5,195 bases of DNA from positions 1-5,195 of the forward strand of contig CALJDH010000053.1 of the NCBI GenBank assembly GCA_938023895.1, given 5' to 3'. The translations under genes and the position numbers were made by a program. Under the pieces are notes generated by a model. The model saw only the letters and a list, made by a program, of their open reading frames with translations, was not told the DNA's origin and did not search any database. The stretch is from an uncultured Aliiroseovarius sp. Its GTDB lineage: Bacteria > Pseudomonadota > Alphaproteobacteria > Rhodobacterales > Rhodobacteraceae. Shown piece by piece: positions 1-5,195 of this stretch (positions are counted from its first letter, which is position 1; each line of letters starts with the position of its first letter).

Positions 1-1013
1 TGGACCGCTATGGGGCTGAAACCCAAGGTCGCGTACTGGATTCGATTTATTTCGGTGGTGGCACACCCAGCTTGATGGACCCCGCGACCGTCGGCGCGAT
101 CATCGACAAGGCGGCGGACCTGTGGACCTTCGCCAATGACACTGAGATCACGCTGGAGGCCAACCCAACCTCGATCGAGGCGCAAAACTTCGCGGGCTAT
201 CGCAAGGCTGGCGTCAACCGCGTGTCCATGGGGTTTCAGGCGCTAAACGATGCGGACCTGCGCAGGCTTGGCCGCATGCACTCGGTCGACGAGGGTCTGC
301 GCGCGCTCGACATTGCCCGCACCCATTTCGACCGCGTGAATTTCGACCTGATCTATGCGCGGCAGGATCAGAGCCTGTCCGACTGGCAGGCCGAGCTTGA
401 CCGCGCGCTTAGCTTAGCACCGGATCACCTGTCGCTCTACCAACTGACCATCGAACCCGGCACCGTCTTCGGTGCGCGTTTTGAGGCGGGAAAACTGTCC
501 GGCCTGCCCGAAGACGAACTGGCCGTCGACATGTTCTTCCACACGCAATACGCCACCGAAGCCGCCGGCCTACCCGCCTATGAGGTCTCGAACCACGCGC
601 GCCCCGGCGAAGAAAGTCGGCACAATTTGATCTATTGGCGCAGCGGCGACTGGATCGGGATCGGTCCGGGCGCGCACGGGCGGCTGTCCTTTGGCGAGAA
701 CAGGTGGGGAACGGAACCCCCTCTCTCGCCGAGCAAATGGTTGGAAAACGCACTGGGGGACGCTGACCTGCGCGAGAGAGCGCCTCTCCCCCCCTCTGAA
801 CAGGTAACAGAATACCTTTTAATGGGTCTGCGCACCGTCGAAGGGATCGACCTAGAACGGCTGAAGACCCAGTTCGACGCCCAACTAGATGTGAATAAAA
901 TCAAAGACTTAATCGAACTTGATCTAGTTTCTGTCGATCAGAAAACACTTAGGGCGACCAAAAATGGCCGCCCCGTTTTGAATGGTATTTTGCGAGAGCT
1001 TTTGCCGGACTAA
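1..1013 (+). CDS. hemW: Radical SAM heme chaperone HemW (HemN-like), 3' part, N-terminus off the left edge
   Basis: HemW family proteins bind heme and an SAM-dependent [4Fe-4S] cluster in the cytoplasm and are thought to insert heme into respiratory proteins; they are related to coproporphyrinogen dehydrogenase HemN but usually lack that activity. The frame is open from base 3 with no start, giving 336 visible residues against a usual 380-390, so roughly 45-50 residues including the CxxxCxxC cluster motif are missing. Visible landmarks, numbered from the first full codon, are GGGTPSL at 18-24, then EANPTS, GVNRVSMGFQALND and GRMHS, NFDLIYARQDQS, HLSLYQLTIEPGT, YEVSNHARPGEESRHNLIYWR and GIGPGAHG, and a C-terminal segment with EYLLMGLRTVEGIDL typical of HemW. 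The family's usual proline in LIYxxPxQ is glutamine here. The TTG at 72 is not the start, because the conserved GGGTPSL motif lies upstream of it. The gene converges on parB and their stop codons interlock. HemN itself is less likely because of the C-terminal match and the inferred short length. Confidence 0.93.
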   Translation, partial: DRYGAETQGRVLDSIYFGGGTPSLMDPATVGAIIDKAADLWTFANDTEITLEANPTSIEAQNFAGYRKAGVNRVSMGFQALNDADLRRLGRMHSVDEGLRALDIARTHFDRVNFDLIYARQDQSLSDWQAELDRALSLAPDHLSLYQLTIEPGTVFGARFEAGKLSGLPEDELAVDMFFHTQYATEAAGLPAYEVSNHARPGEESRHNLIYWRSGDWIGIGPGAHGRLSFGENRWGTEPPLSPSKWLENALGDADLRERAPLPPSEQVTEYLLMGLRTVEGIDLERLKTQFDAQLDVNKIKDLIELDLVSVDQKTLRATKNGRPVLNGILRELLPD

Positions 1014-1897
1014 ATTGACAGTTTTCCGCAGATATCGTCCAACTGATCGAGGTTTTGGTACCGGATCGTGACCGTCCCGGCCTCGCCTCCGGCTTTGTGG
1101 TCGATCTGAACTTTCATGCCCATCGTCGCCGACAGATCCGCCTCGAGCGCTTTGGTATCGGCGTCCTTCTCGGCTTTTGGGCTTGTTGCACGCGGCTTGC
1201 TTTCGCCCGCACCCTTCGCCAGCTTCTCGGCGGCGCGCACCGACAGGCCCTTGTTGATAATCTCGCGCGCCAAGGCAGACGCATTTTCCGCCGTAACCAG
1301 CGTCCGCGCGTGCCCGGCGGTCAATTGCCCATCGCGCACGAAGGACTGAACATCATCAGGCAGGTTCAGAAGGCGCAGAAGGTTCGCGATGTGCGAACGG
1401 CTTTTGCCTAGAGCTTCCGAGACTTTCTCTTGCGTGTGCCCAAACCGATCCATCAGATCACGATAGCCAGCAGCCTCTTCGATCGCGTTCAGATCGGCGC
1501 GCTGAATGTTTTCGATAATCGCGACTTCCAGCGCCTCGGTATCGGAATATTCGCGAACAATTACAGGAAGTTGGTGCAGTTTCGCCATCTGCGAGGCGCG
1601 CCAGCGGCGTTCACCTGCGACAATCTCGTACTCATCCTCGCTGCCGGGACGCGGACGCACGATTAGGGGCTGGATCACCCCTTTCTCCTTCACCGAGGCC
1701 GCCAGGTCATCCAGCTGCTCCTGCGTAAAGGTGCGTCGCGGCTGTTCGGGGTTCGGTTTGATCTTTTCAATCGGAACCATCATGTCCGCGCGGCGCGGTT
1801 CGGCTGGTGCACCCTTAGGCGATTCCTCAACCACAACATCCGCCATCAGGGCCGACAAGCCACGGCCCAGGCCGCGATTCTTAGTTGGTTTGCTCAT
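1010..1897 (-). CDS. parB: Chromosome partitioning protein ParB (parS-binding CTPase clamp)
   Basis: ParB recognises parS, loads there as a CTP-dependent sliding clamp, and with ParA segregates newly replicated origins. The protein is 295 aa, normal for chromosomal ParB. Domains in order: an N-terminal LGRGLSAL box at 10-17, the kind that contacts ParA; the ParB/Srx nucleotide-binding domain with NPEQPRR at 49-55, GERRWRA at 95-101 and ENIQRADLN at 129-137, which are the CTP-binding motifs; a helix-turn-helix at about 155-176 (TQEKVSEALGKSRSHIANLLRLL) followed by the GHARTLV helix region near 195-201; a charged, low-complexity linker at about 228-250; and a C-terminal dimerisation domain. The ATG start is supported by GGAGG 6 nt upstream. 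It is the last gene of the minus-strand cluster, 13 nt after parA. Two perfect parS sites in the same operon fit its role. The TAG stop overlaps the hemW TAA on the other strand. No key residue appears to be missing. Confidence 0.97.
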   Translation of the reverse strand: MSKPTKNRGLGRGLSALMADVVVEESPKGAPAEPRRADMMVPIEKIKPNPEQPRRTFTQEQLDDLAASVKEKGVIQPLIVRPRPGSEDEYEIVAGERRWRASQMAKLHQLPVIVREYSDTEALEVAIIENIQRADLNAIEEAAGYRDLMDRFGHTQEKVSEALGKSRSHIANLLRLLNLPDDVQSFVRDGQLTAGHARTLVTAENASALAREIINKGLSVRAAEKLAKGAGESKPRATSPKAEKDADTKALEADLSATMGMKVQIDHKAGGEAGTVTIRYQNLDQLDDICGKLSI

Positions 1898-1903
1898 TAC
1901 TCG

Positions 1904-1908
1904 CCTCC
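1904..1908 (-). promoter_or_regulatory. Ribosome binding site of parB
   Basis: GGAGG on the minus strand lies 6 nt before the parB ATG, within the 13-nt gap after the parA TAA stop. It is the only intergenic sequence in the operon and the strongest Shine-Dalgarno in the parAB pair. Confidence 0.8.
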
Positions 1909-1910
1909 GA

Positions 1911-2702
1911 TTATCGTTTGATCAGTTCCGCGGCCAGATTGCGATAGGCGCGGCTGCCCTTGGACGTCGGATCATACATCAACACGGGCAGCGCGAAAGA
2001 GGGCGCCTCGCTGACGCGGACATTGCGCGGAATCATGGTCTTGAACACCAACTCGCCCAGATTTTCACGCGCGTCTGCCTCGACCTGACGGGACAGGTTG
2101 TTGCGGCTGTCATACATGGTCAAAACAACGCCTTCGATTCGCAGATCGGGGTTGGCGGCTGTACGTACCTCACGCACGGTCAGAAGAAGCTGCGACAGGC
2201 CTTCCAGCGCAAAGAATTCACTTTGCAACGGGATCAGAACGCTGTCCGCTGCGACCAGAGCGTTGACAGTCAGAAGGTTCAACGACGGTGGGCAGTCGAT
2301 CAAGATATAGTCGATGTTGAGCTGAGCCAACGCTACATCTCGTAATGCGTCACGCAGAAGATGGCTGCGCTTTTCGTTCGAGACCAGCTCGATATCCGCC
2401 GAGGACAGGTCTGTTGTCGCGGGCGAGATCAGCAGATTGTCGATGGAAGTTTCTTTGATCACGTCCAGAACCGACGCTTCTTCCAGCAGAAGATCATAGG
2501 TGCTCATCTCGCGGTCATCAGCGGCGACGCCCAAGCCCGTCGACGCATTGCCCTGTGGGTCCAAGTCAATCAAAAGCACGCGTTTTCCGGCTTCAGCCAG
2601 CCCCGCCCCAAGATTGATCGTTGTTGTGGTCTTTCCAACCCCGCCTTTCTGGTTGGTGATGGCAATAATCTTCGGCCCGCGTACTTGGAATGGGTCAGAC
2701 AC
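1911..2702 (-). CDS. parA: Chromosome partitioning ATPase ParA (Soj family)
   Basis: ParA is a Walker-type ATPase that dimerises with ATP, binds nucleoid DNA non-specifically and is released when ParB stimulates hydrolysis, so moving parS-ParB complexes. At 263 aa it has the length of chromosomal Soj/ParA proteins, without the N-terminal HTH of plasmid type Ia ParA. It shows the deviant Walker A KGGVGKTT at 19-26 with the signature lysine, the A' motif LLIDLDPQGN at 43-52, and Walker B ILIDCPPS at 133-140. It also has the conserved VLIPLQSEFFALEGL stretch at about 155-169 and the late IPRNVRVSEAPS motif, a region tied to DNA binding in the family. The start is GTG at 2702-2700, with AAGGA 8 nt upstream (2711-2715); the next conserved residues follow directly. 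Its first 8 nt overlap the 3' end of rsmG, suggesting translational coupling. parB follows after 13 nt. MinD and other relatives are unlikely given the parB neighbour. Confidence 0.97.
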   Translation of the reverse strand: MSDPFQVRGPKIIAITNQKGGVGKTTTTINLGAGLAEAGKRVLLIDLDPQGNASTGLGVAADDREMSTYDLLLEEASVLDVIKETSIDNLLISPATTDLSSADIELVSNEKRSHLLRDALRDVALAQLNIDYILIDCPPSLNLLTVNALVAADSVLIPLQSEFFALEGLSQLLLTVREVRTAANPDLRIEGVVLTMYDSRNNLSRQVEADARENLGELVFKTMIPRNVRVSEAPSFALPVLMYDPTSKGSRAYRNLAAELIKR

Positions 2703-3315
2703 GTGAGATTTCCTTAATCTTCAGAATAACGGCGGATGGATGGGTCTTGCTGGGATATGTATCAAGCTGAAACGACCAGTTTTCAAGGGCTTCGTCGATT
2801 TCCTGTCGATAGTTTTCGCCCTTGGGGAAAATAGCAACGCCACTGGGCTTCAGGTGGCGTTCAGCAAAGCCACACAGCGCATCCAATGACGCCAAAGCGC
2901 GCGCTGACAGGACATCGGCCTTCTGTGGCTTGGCTTTTTCGATTCGTTCTGAGCGGACGGACAATTTCAGATCAAGCTCGCGTGCGACGGTCCGCAGAAA
3001 TGTTGCTTTGCGCAGGTCGCTTTCGATGCAGGTCACAGAAAGCTCTGGATTCGCCTCCTTCGCCATGATCGCGACGACCAAAGCTGGAAGGCCACCACCC
3101 GACCCGAGGTCACACCATATATTGGGATTCTCTGGCGCAATCCCATATATCTGGGCCGAATCAAGAATATGGCGCGTCCAGATTTCTGAAATCGTACTGG
3201 GCGAAACCAGATTAATCGCCGAATTCCACTTCTTCATCAACGCGACATAAGCCTCGAGTCGCTCGAATGTTTCACGTGAAACATCGACGTGACGCTGAAA
3301 TTCGGTGTGATTCAT
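2695..3315 (-). CDS. rsmG: 16S rRNA (guanine527-N7) methyltransferase RsmG (GidB)
   Basis: RsmG transfers a methyl group from S-adenosylmethionine to N7 of G527 (E. coli numbering) in the 530 loop of 16S rRNA; loss of the enzyme is known to give low-level streptomycin resistance. The 206 aa match the family length. Visible features are an N-terminal helical part with [20 protein letters not shown] at about 19-38, RHILDS at 48-53, the Rossmann SAM-binding loop [11 protein letters not shown] at 68-78, an acidic residue in CIES at the end of the second strand that would hold the ribose, and the SARALASLD motif. Codons 11-16 (DVSRET) are encoded by a perfect parS site, so the peptide here is shaped by a DNA-binding site. 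The ATG overlaps the mnmG stop (ATGA) and has only a weak GGAAG upstream, so reinitiation after mnmG is likely. The 3' end overlaps parA by 8 nt. An imperfect inverted repeat lies at 3117-3150. Confidence 0.96.
   Translation of the reverse strand: MNHTEFQRHVDVSRETFERLEAYVALMKKWNSAINLVSPSTISEIWTRHILDSAQIYGIAPENPNIWCDLGSGGGLPALVVAIMAKEANPELSVTCIESDLRKATFLRTVARELDLKLSVRSERIEKAKPQKADVLSARALASLDALCGFAERHLKPSGVAIFPKGENYRQEIDEALENWSFQLDTYPSKTHPSAVILKIKEISRV
2711..2715 (-). promoter_or_regulatory. Ribosome binding site of parA
   Basis: AAGGA on the minus strand is 8 nt upstream of the parA GTG start at 2702. It lies inside the last codons of rsmG, so parA translation initiates within its neighbour and supports the GTG start call. 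Confidence 0.7.
3117..3150. repeat. Imperfect inverted repeat within rsmG
   Basis: The arms 3117-3129 and 3139-3150 pair over 12 bp (ATATAT then GGGATT against AATCCCATATAT) with one bulged T and a 9-nt loop. It encodes the [12 protein letters not shown] segment just before the SAM-binding loop. The arms are AT-rich within a GC-rich gene. There is no U-tract after it, so it is not a typical terminator; the role is unknown. Confidence 0.6.
3268..3283. promoter_or_regulatory. parS: parS centromere site inside rsmG
   Basis: This is a second perfect copy of TGTTTCACGTGAAACA, extending to an 18-bp palindrome (3267-3284). It lies within rsmG codons 11-16 and encodes VSRET, about 0.6 kb upstream of the parA start and 1.9 kb from the other site. 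An exact 16-bp match twice in 5 kb cannot be chance, and parB lies in the same operon. Confidence 0.96.
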
Positions 3316-5180
3316 GCTGAGCGCTTCCGCTCGAACTGGCGAATCTTGGATAGAAGCAGCGTCAGCGCTGCAGGCGTCATCCCTTCAACGCGGCTTGCAT
3401 GAGCCAAAGTGCGTGGACGCGCTGCCTGAAGCTTCGATGCGAGTTCGTTCGACAAACCGCTGAGCGATGAATAGTCGAAATCCTTCGGAATCACGTGTGC
3501 TTCATCCCGTTTCAGCGCCTCAACATCTTTCTGCTGACGCTCGATATAGTTCGCATAAAGCGCATCGCGCGCGACCTGAAGCTTCACCTCATCGTCAATC
3601 TGATCCAGAGCTGCGTCCAACTGAACCAGCTTCGCAAAGCTCATATCAGGGAAAGCCAAAAGCTCGTAGGCGGTACGACGGGTACCATCCTTACGTACGT
3701 TTAGATCAAGACCCACAAGATCTTGTGGGGTATACGTAGTCCGCGTCAGCTGTTCTTTCGCGCGCGACAGGGCGTCACGCTTGGCTTCGAAGGCTGACCT
3801 ACGTGGATCCTTCACCAGCCCAAGATCAATCCCAAGGGGCGTCAGGCGTTGATCGGCATTATCTGCACGCAAAGACAGCCGATATTCGGCGCGTGATGTA
3901 AACATACGATAGGGCTCGGTTACACCGCGTGTAATCAAGTCATCGATCATCACACCGATATAGGAGTTCGAGCGCGAGAAGATCACCGGATCCCTACCCT
4001 GCACCGCCAACGCGGCGTTGGTCCCAGCCACCAAACCCTGGGCGGCCGCTTCCTCATATCCTGTGGTTCCGTTGATCTGACCCGCAAGATATAGCCCCGG
4101 CACATCCCGCAGGGCCAGCGTTTCGGTCAGAGAACGTGGGTCGACGTAGTCATATTCGATGGCATAGCCGGGCTGCAGGATTTCGACCTGCTCAAGCCCG
4201 ACGATGGAGCGCACGTAGTCCTCCTGCACCTCAACAGGCAAAGAGGTGCTGATCCCGTTCGGATACACCGTGTCATCGTCCAGACTTTCCGGCTCAAGGA
4301 ACACCTGATGGCTCTCTTTGTCCGCAAAGCGCACAATCTTATCTTCGATCGAGGGGCAATAGCGTGGCCCGACGCCATCGATATGCCCGCCATACATCGC
4401 CGAGCGATCTAGATTGGCTCGGATGATGTCATGGGTTTGCGTATTCGTATGGGTGATTCCGCAAGAAATCTGCCGCGCAATTGGCGCCTTATTCATAAAA
4501 GAAAACATCGCGGGATCATCATCGCCCGGCTGCGATGCTAGAATGTCCCAATTGATGGTCTTTCCGTTTAGACGCGGCGGCGTACCGGTTTTCAAGCGAC
4601 CAAGCGGAAGATTAAAGGAATCAATGCGTTCCGCCAGTTTAACCGAGGGGCGATCGCCCATCCGGCCACCTTGGCTTTGCTTGTCGCCGATATGGATAAT
4701 CCCACGCAGGAACGTACCCGTTGTCAGCACCACGGCGCCTGCGTTCAGCTTCGATCCATCCTGAAGCACGACGCCACTGACACGATCTCCATCCATGATC
4801 AGGTCAGTTGTTTCGCCTTCAATCAGGGTCAGACCTTCGGTCGACAGGATCTCGGCCGACATAGCTTTGCGATAAATCGCCCGATCAGCTTGTGCGCGCG
4901 GGCCTTGAACAGCTGGCCCTTTGCGACGATTCAGCAGGCGAAACTGGATGCCAGCTTGGTCCGCGACGCGGCCCATCAAGCCATCCAGCGCATCAATTTC
5001 GCGCACCAGATGCCCCTTCCCAAGCCCACCTATGGCGGGGTTACAGGACATCACGCCAAGGTCTTCCTTGCGCAAGGTGATCAACGCTGTCTTCGCGCCC
5101 ATACGCGCAGCAGCATGGGCGGCGTCTGCACCCGCGTGCCCGCCCCCAACAACAATCACATCGAAATCCAGATGTTTCAC
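3312..5180 (-). CDS. mnmG: tRNA uridine-5-carboxymethylaminomethyl(34) synthesis enzyme MnmG (GidA)
   Basis: With MnmE, MnmG installs (carboxymethyl)aminomethyl groups on the wobble U34 of certain tRNAs, using FAD, NADH and a methylene-folate carbon in the cytoplasm. I place the start at GTG 5180-5178 (622 aa), because GAAGGAG at 5195-5189 lies 8 nt upstream. The in-frame GTG at 5189 (625 aa, MFHVKH...) abuts that Shine-Dalgarno with no spacing, so it is less likely. Counting from 5180, the FAD dinucleotide loop GGGHAG is at 12-17, [14 protein letters not shown] at about 44-57 with the conserved Cys46, [10 protein letters not shown] near 198-207, and YCPSIEDK near 274-281 with Cys275, equivalent to the catalytic E. 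coli Cys277. [17 protein letters not shown] follows at about 366-382 and [21 protein letters not shown] near 428-448, then a helical C-terminal domain of the type that contacts MnmE, ending [13 protein letters not shown]. Its stop overlaps the rsmG start. mnmE would be expected beyond the right edge but is not seen. A parS site spans the start codon. Confidence 0.96.
   Translation of the reverse strand: MKHLDFDVIVVGGGHAGADAAHAAARMGAKTALITLRKEDLGVMSCNPAIGGLGKGHLVREIDALDGLMGRVADQAGIQFRLLNRRKGPAVQGPRAQADRAIYRKAMSAEILSTEGLTLIEGETTDLIMDGDRVSGVVLQDGSKLNAGAVVLTTGTFLRGIIHIGDKQSQGGRMGDRPSVKLAERIDSFNLPLGRLKTGTPPRLNGKTINWDILASQPGDDDPAMFSFMNKAPIARQISCGITHTNTQTHDIIRANLDRSAMYGGHIDGVGPRYCPSIEDKIVRFADKESHQVFLEPESLDDDTVYPNGISTSLPVEVQEDYVRSIVGLEQVEILQPGYAIEYDYVDPRSLTETLALRDVPGLYLAGQINGTTGYEEAAAQGLVAGTNAALAVQGRDPVIFSRSNSYIGVMIDDLITRGVTEPYRMFTSRAEYRLSLRADNADQRLTPLGIDLGLVKDPRRSAFEAKRDALSRAKEQLTRTTYTPQDLVGLDLNVRKDGTRRTAYELLAFPDMSFAKLVQLDAALDQIDDEVKLQVARDALYANYIERQQKDVEALKRDEAHVIPKDFDYSSLSGLSNELASKLQAARPRTLAHASRVEGMTPAALTLLLSKIRQFERKRSA
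3712..3729. repeat. Perfect 18-bp palindrome within mnmG
   Basis: CCCACAAGATCTTGTGGG is its own reverse complement over all 18 bp. In the mnmG mRNA it can fold as a 7-bp stem closing a GATC loop. It encodes part of TPQDLVGLD in the C-terminal third of MnmG. It is not a parS variant. No function is known to me; it could be a protein-binding site, an mRNA hairpin or chance. Confidence 0.75.
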
Positions 5181-5188
5181 GTGAAACA
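5173..5188. promoter_or_regulatory. parS: parS centromere site at the mnmG start
   Basis: TGTTTCACGTGAAACA is a perfect 16-bp match to the bacterial chromosomal parS consensus, the palindromic loading site for ParB. It sits between the mnmG Shine-Dalgarno (5189-5195) and the first codons; the likely GTG start at 5180-5178 is in the middle of the palindrome. ParB bound here could affect transcription through, or the RNA palindrome could affect translation of, mnmG; that effect is inference. Confidence 0.96.
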
Positions 5189-5195
5189 CTCCTTC
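5189..5195 (-). promoter_or_regulatory. Ribosome binding site deciding the mnmG start
   Basis: On the minus strand this reads GAAGGAG, a near-complete Shine-Dalgarno. It is 8 nt from GTG at 5180, an ideal spacing, but its last G is also the first base of the upstream GTG at 5189. It therefore favours the 622-aa form of MnmG. The 8-nt spacer is the left half of the parS palindrome. Confidence 0.8.

Noticed and set aside
72..77. TTG as a possible start of the hemW-like gene
   Set aside because: The frame is open to the window edge and the conserved GGGTPSL motif lies partly upstream of this codon.
928..944. TTTCTG/CAGAAA hairpin near the hemW end as a terminator for hemW or parB
   Set aside because: The stem is 6 bp and AT-rich, no T-tract follows on either strand, and it lies about 70 bp inside hemW.
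1015..1020. TTGACA on the plus strand as a -35 promoter box
   Set aside because: No TATAAT-like -10 at 16-18 bp, and it would transcribe antisense into parB; it is the end of the parB coding sequence.
1506..2345. Long plus-strand open frame (279 codons) opposite parB and parA
   Set aside because: It lies antisense to two strongly conserved genes, spans their junction, and shows no recognisable domain; a GC-rich shadow frame.
2695..2710. CACGTG core at the rsmG/parA junction, a possible third parS
   Set aside because: Outside the 6-bp core, only 3 of the 10 flanking parS positions match; the arms are not palindromic.
3487..3502. CACGTG core in mnmG at 3492-3497
   Set aside because: Only the core and a few flanking bases match parS; no AAAC/GTTT arms.
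4007..4021. CCAACGC-G-GCGTTGG near-palindrome in mnmG
   Set aside because: It encodes the alanine-rich TNAALA stretch in GC-rich codons; there is only a one-base centre, and such short repeats are expected in this composition.
4395..4428. CCGAGC/GCTCGG inverted repeat in mnmG with short outer pairing
   Set aside because: A 6-bp stem with an 11-nt loop and mismatched extension is within chance for 5 kb of GC-rich coding sequence.
1..5195. Replication origin (DnaA boxes) expected near parAB
   Set aside because: I found no TTATCCACA-like clusters on either strand and no AT-rich non-coding stretch; oriC is probably nearby but not in the window.

Overview
The window looks like an origin-proximal chromosomal segment from an alphaproteobacterium, probably of the Rhodobacteraceae/Roseobacter group. 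The reasons are the protein sequences, the GC-rich coding, and the order mnmG-rsmG-parA-parB with a convergent hemW. The lineage is inferred from gene order and familiar protein motifs, not from a database search. The window is almost entirely coding. The largest gap between genes is 13 nt, and there are no RNA genes, mobile elements, CRISPR arrays or recognisable DnaA boxes.

Layout. On the plus strand, positions 1-1013 hold the 3' part of hemW (radical-SAM heme chaperone); its N-terminus lies off the left edge. On the minus strand, read from right to left, is a tightly packed operon: mnmG (tRNA U34 modification, 5180-3312), rsmG (16S rRNA m7G methyltransferase, 3315-2695), parA (2702-1911) and parB (1897-1010). 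The junctions are a 4-nt ATGA overlap (mnmG/rsmG), an 8-nt overlap (rsmG/parA, GTG start) and a 13-nt gap with a GGAGG ribosome binding site (parA/parB). The parB and hemW stop codons interlock, so there is no intergenic terminator. No promoter is evident inside the operon; transcription presumably starts upstream, beyond the right edge.

How it fits together. ParA (ATPase) and ParB (CTP-dependent DNA clamp) are the chromosome segregation proteins. Two perfect copies of their centromere site parS (TGTTTCACGTGAAACA) lie in the same operon. One is at 5173-5188, between the Shine-Dalgarno and the likely start codon of mnmG. The other is at 3268-3283, inside the first codons of rsmG. The complete ParABS system is therefore contained here, with its DNA sites doubling as translation-initiation or coding sequence of the two RNA-modification genes. 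The two sites are read in different frames (FHVKH versus VSRET).

I see no wholly new system. The points worth a second look are the embedded parS sites, a perfect 18-bp palindrome in mnmG, a long imperfect inverted repeat in rsmG, and the interlocked convergent stops.
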